Positions 5,322 through 5,768 of a DNA stretch of 5,768 nucleotides are shown here, piece by piece. A program made the position numbers and the translations under genes. The notes beneath the pieces are model-generated. The model searched no databases and was not told the origin of the DNA. It worked only from the letters and a program-made list of their open reading frames with translations. The DNA lies in assembly GCA_021807655.1 (NCBI GenBank), contig JAKBCT010000068.1, positions 1 to 5,768 on the forward strand, in the 5' to 3' direction. Positions within the stretch are counted from its first letter, which is position 1. Each line of letters opens with the position of its first letter. This DNA comes from Actinomycetes bacterium. GTDB lineage: Bacteria > Actinomycetota > Acidimicrobiia > Acidimicrobiales > RAAP-2.

Positions 5322-5463
5322 GTCCACCTGGGTATGGGTAGTACGCCGGGTCCAGAGTCATCGCCTCGCTTGCCGTGGCGACGCTGCGGCGTCGCGAAGA
5401 GCAAGGAGAGGCATATCGCAACAGGACCTGGAGACCACCGCGTCAACGAGCGGATACGGGTAG
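5314..5463 (+). CDS. Possible leader ORF overlapping the infC start
   Basis: This is a 49-codon open frame, ATG 5314 to TAG 5461-5463, in a different frame from infC and running 49 bases into it. A modest GTGAGG (5302-5307) lies six bases before the ATG. The peptide begins MPTSTWVWVVRRV and is rich in Arg and Ala. I recognise no family. Two early Trp codons (6 and 8) are notable for such a short frame, but nothing shows an attenuator. Translation would have to pass through the hairpin at 5378-5395 and end just inside infC, so it could influence IF3 initiation. It may equally be a chance ORF in GC-rich DNA. Confidence 0.25.
   Translation: MPTSTWVWVVRRVQSHRLACRGDAAASRRARRGISQQDLETTASTSGYG
5378..5395 (+). 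promoter_or_regulatory. infC leader hairpin 2, just before the ribosome-binding site
   Basis: GCGACGC (5378-5384), loop TGCG and GCGTCGC (5389-5395) form a perfect, very GC-rich seven-pair stem. It ends seven bases before the AAGGAG of infC. No T-run follows, so it is not an intrinsic terminator. A leader structure adjacent to the IF3 ribosome-binding site is a plausible control element. Confidence 0.5.
5403..5411 (+). promoter_or_regulatory. Shine-Dalgarno site deciding the AUC start of infC
   Basis: AAGGAGAGG is the strongest ribosome-binding site in the window. AAGGAG ends six bases before an in-frame ATC at 5415 that directly precedes the conserved IF3 sequence. No ATG, GTG or TTG is suitably placed for this site. 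Confidence 0.75.
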
Positions 5464-5768
5464 AAACCGTCCGTCTCATCGACAACGAGGGCAATCAACG
5501 AGGCGTGATGTCAAGTCGCGATGCTTTAGCGCTCGCACGAAGTCTGGACCTAGATCTGGTGGAAATTGCACCGACCGCGAATCCACCCGTTTGCCGGATC
5601 ATGGACTACGGGAAGTTCAAGTTCGACGAAGCGCAAAAGGCCAAGGAGTCGCGTCGCAAGACGACCAACGTTGGCGTCAAGGAAATGAAGTACCGGCCGA
5701 AGATCGGTCCGGGTGACTTTGATACCAAGACGCGGCTCGTTGAGAAGTTTCTCTCCGATGGTCACAAG
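5415..5768 (+). CDS. infC: Translation initiation factor IF-3, N-terminal part
   Basis: 118 residues are visible and the gene continues past the window end. IF3 binds the 30S subunit, prevents 50S joining and checks start-codon/initiator-tRNA pairing. The N-terminal domain shows RVNERIRV (9-16), VRLID (19-23), DLDLVEIAP (45-53) and the signature NPPVCRIMDYGKFKFD (56-71). The basic linker KAKESRRK (75-82) and the start of the C-terminal domain (VKEMKYRPKI, 88-97, then DFDTK) follow. The chosen start is ATC at 5415: it has a strong AAGGAG at six-base spacing and gives a normal N-terminus. infC genes commonly use AUU, AUC or AUA, which lets IF3 repress its own translation. The frame also stays open upstream to an ATG at 5334, which would add 27 unconserved residues and has no ribosome-binding site. 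rpmI and rplT usually follow infC but would lie outside the window. Confidence 0.93.
   Translation, partial: MATGPGDHRVNERIRVETVRLIDNEGNQRGVMSSRDALALARSLDLDLVEIAPTANPPVCRIMDYGKFKFDEAQKAKESRRKTTNVGVKEMKYRPKIGPGDFDTKTRLVEKFLSDGHK

Noticed and set aside
5334..5414. ATG 5334 as the infC start
   Set aside because: It is in frame, but it has no ribosome-binding site and would add 27 residues unlike IF3. The AAGGAG at 5403 points to ATC 5415.

Overview
The window looks like a piece of a high-G+C actinobacterial chromosome. The base composition is GC-rich throughout. The riboflavin genes are packed with stop/start overlaps, a GTG start occurs, and infC appears to use a non-AUG start. Several proteins (the compact RibD, the cold-shock-like protein and the IF3 linker) remind me of Acidimicrobiia, but that placement is recalled from family knowledge and was not computed.

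Layout: bases 1-3235 on the + strand form one tightly overlapping gene string. It holds the 3' end of rpe (ribulose-phosphate epimerase), ribD (deaminase/reductase), ribBA (DHBP synthase/GTP cyclohydrolase II), ribH (lumazine synthase) and a 67-residue cold-shock-domain-like protein. Junction overlaps are 4, 1, 14 and 1 bases, which implies one transcript with translational coupling. Rpe interconverts ribulose 5-phosphate and xylulose 5-phosphate. RibBA uses ribulose 5-phosphate and GTP, RibD processes the GTP-derived branch, and RibH joins the two branches into lumazine. Riboflavin synthase (ribE), the last enzyme, is absent from this string.

Bases 3232-5046 on the - strand hold two genes: a large polytopic membrane protein (possibly GT-C/GT87-like) and, 54 bases downstream of it, a small DUF1844-like protein. 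The DUF1844-like gene ends tail-to-tail with the + strand operon, the two stop codons overlapping by four bases.

Bases 5047-5414 are a divergent intergenic region. It carries an inverted repeat, a possible extended -10 promoter, and a structured leader with two perfect hairpins and a possible overlapping upstream ORF. From 5415 to the window end runs the 5' part of infC (translation initiation factor IF3). Its best-supported start is an AUC codon behind a strong Shine-Dalgarno sequence, as expected for IF3 autoregulation.

I see no mobile element, CRISPR array, tRNA or rRNA. Most of the window is ordinary housekeeping. The most noteworthy points are the infC leader, the missing ribE, the short RibD reductase domain and the cold-shock-like gene attached to a riboflavin operon.
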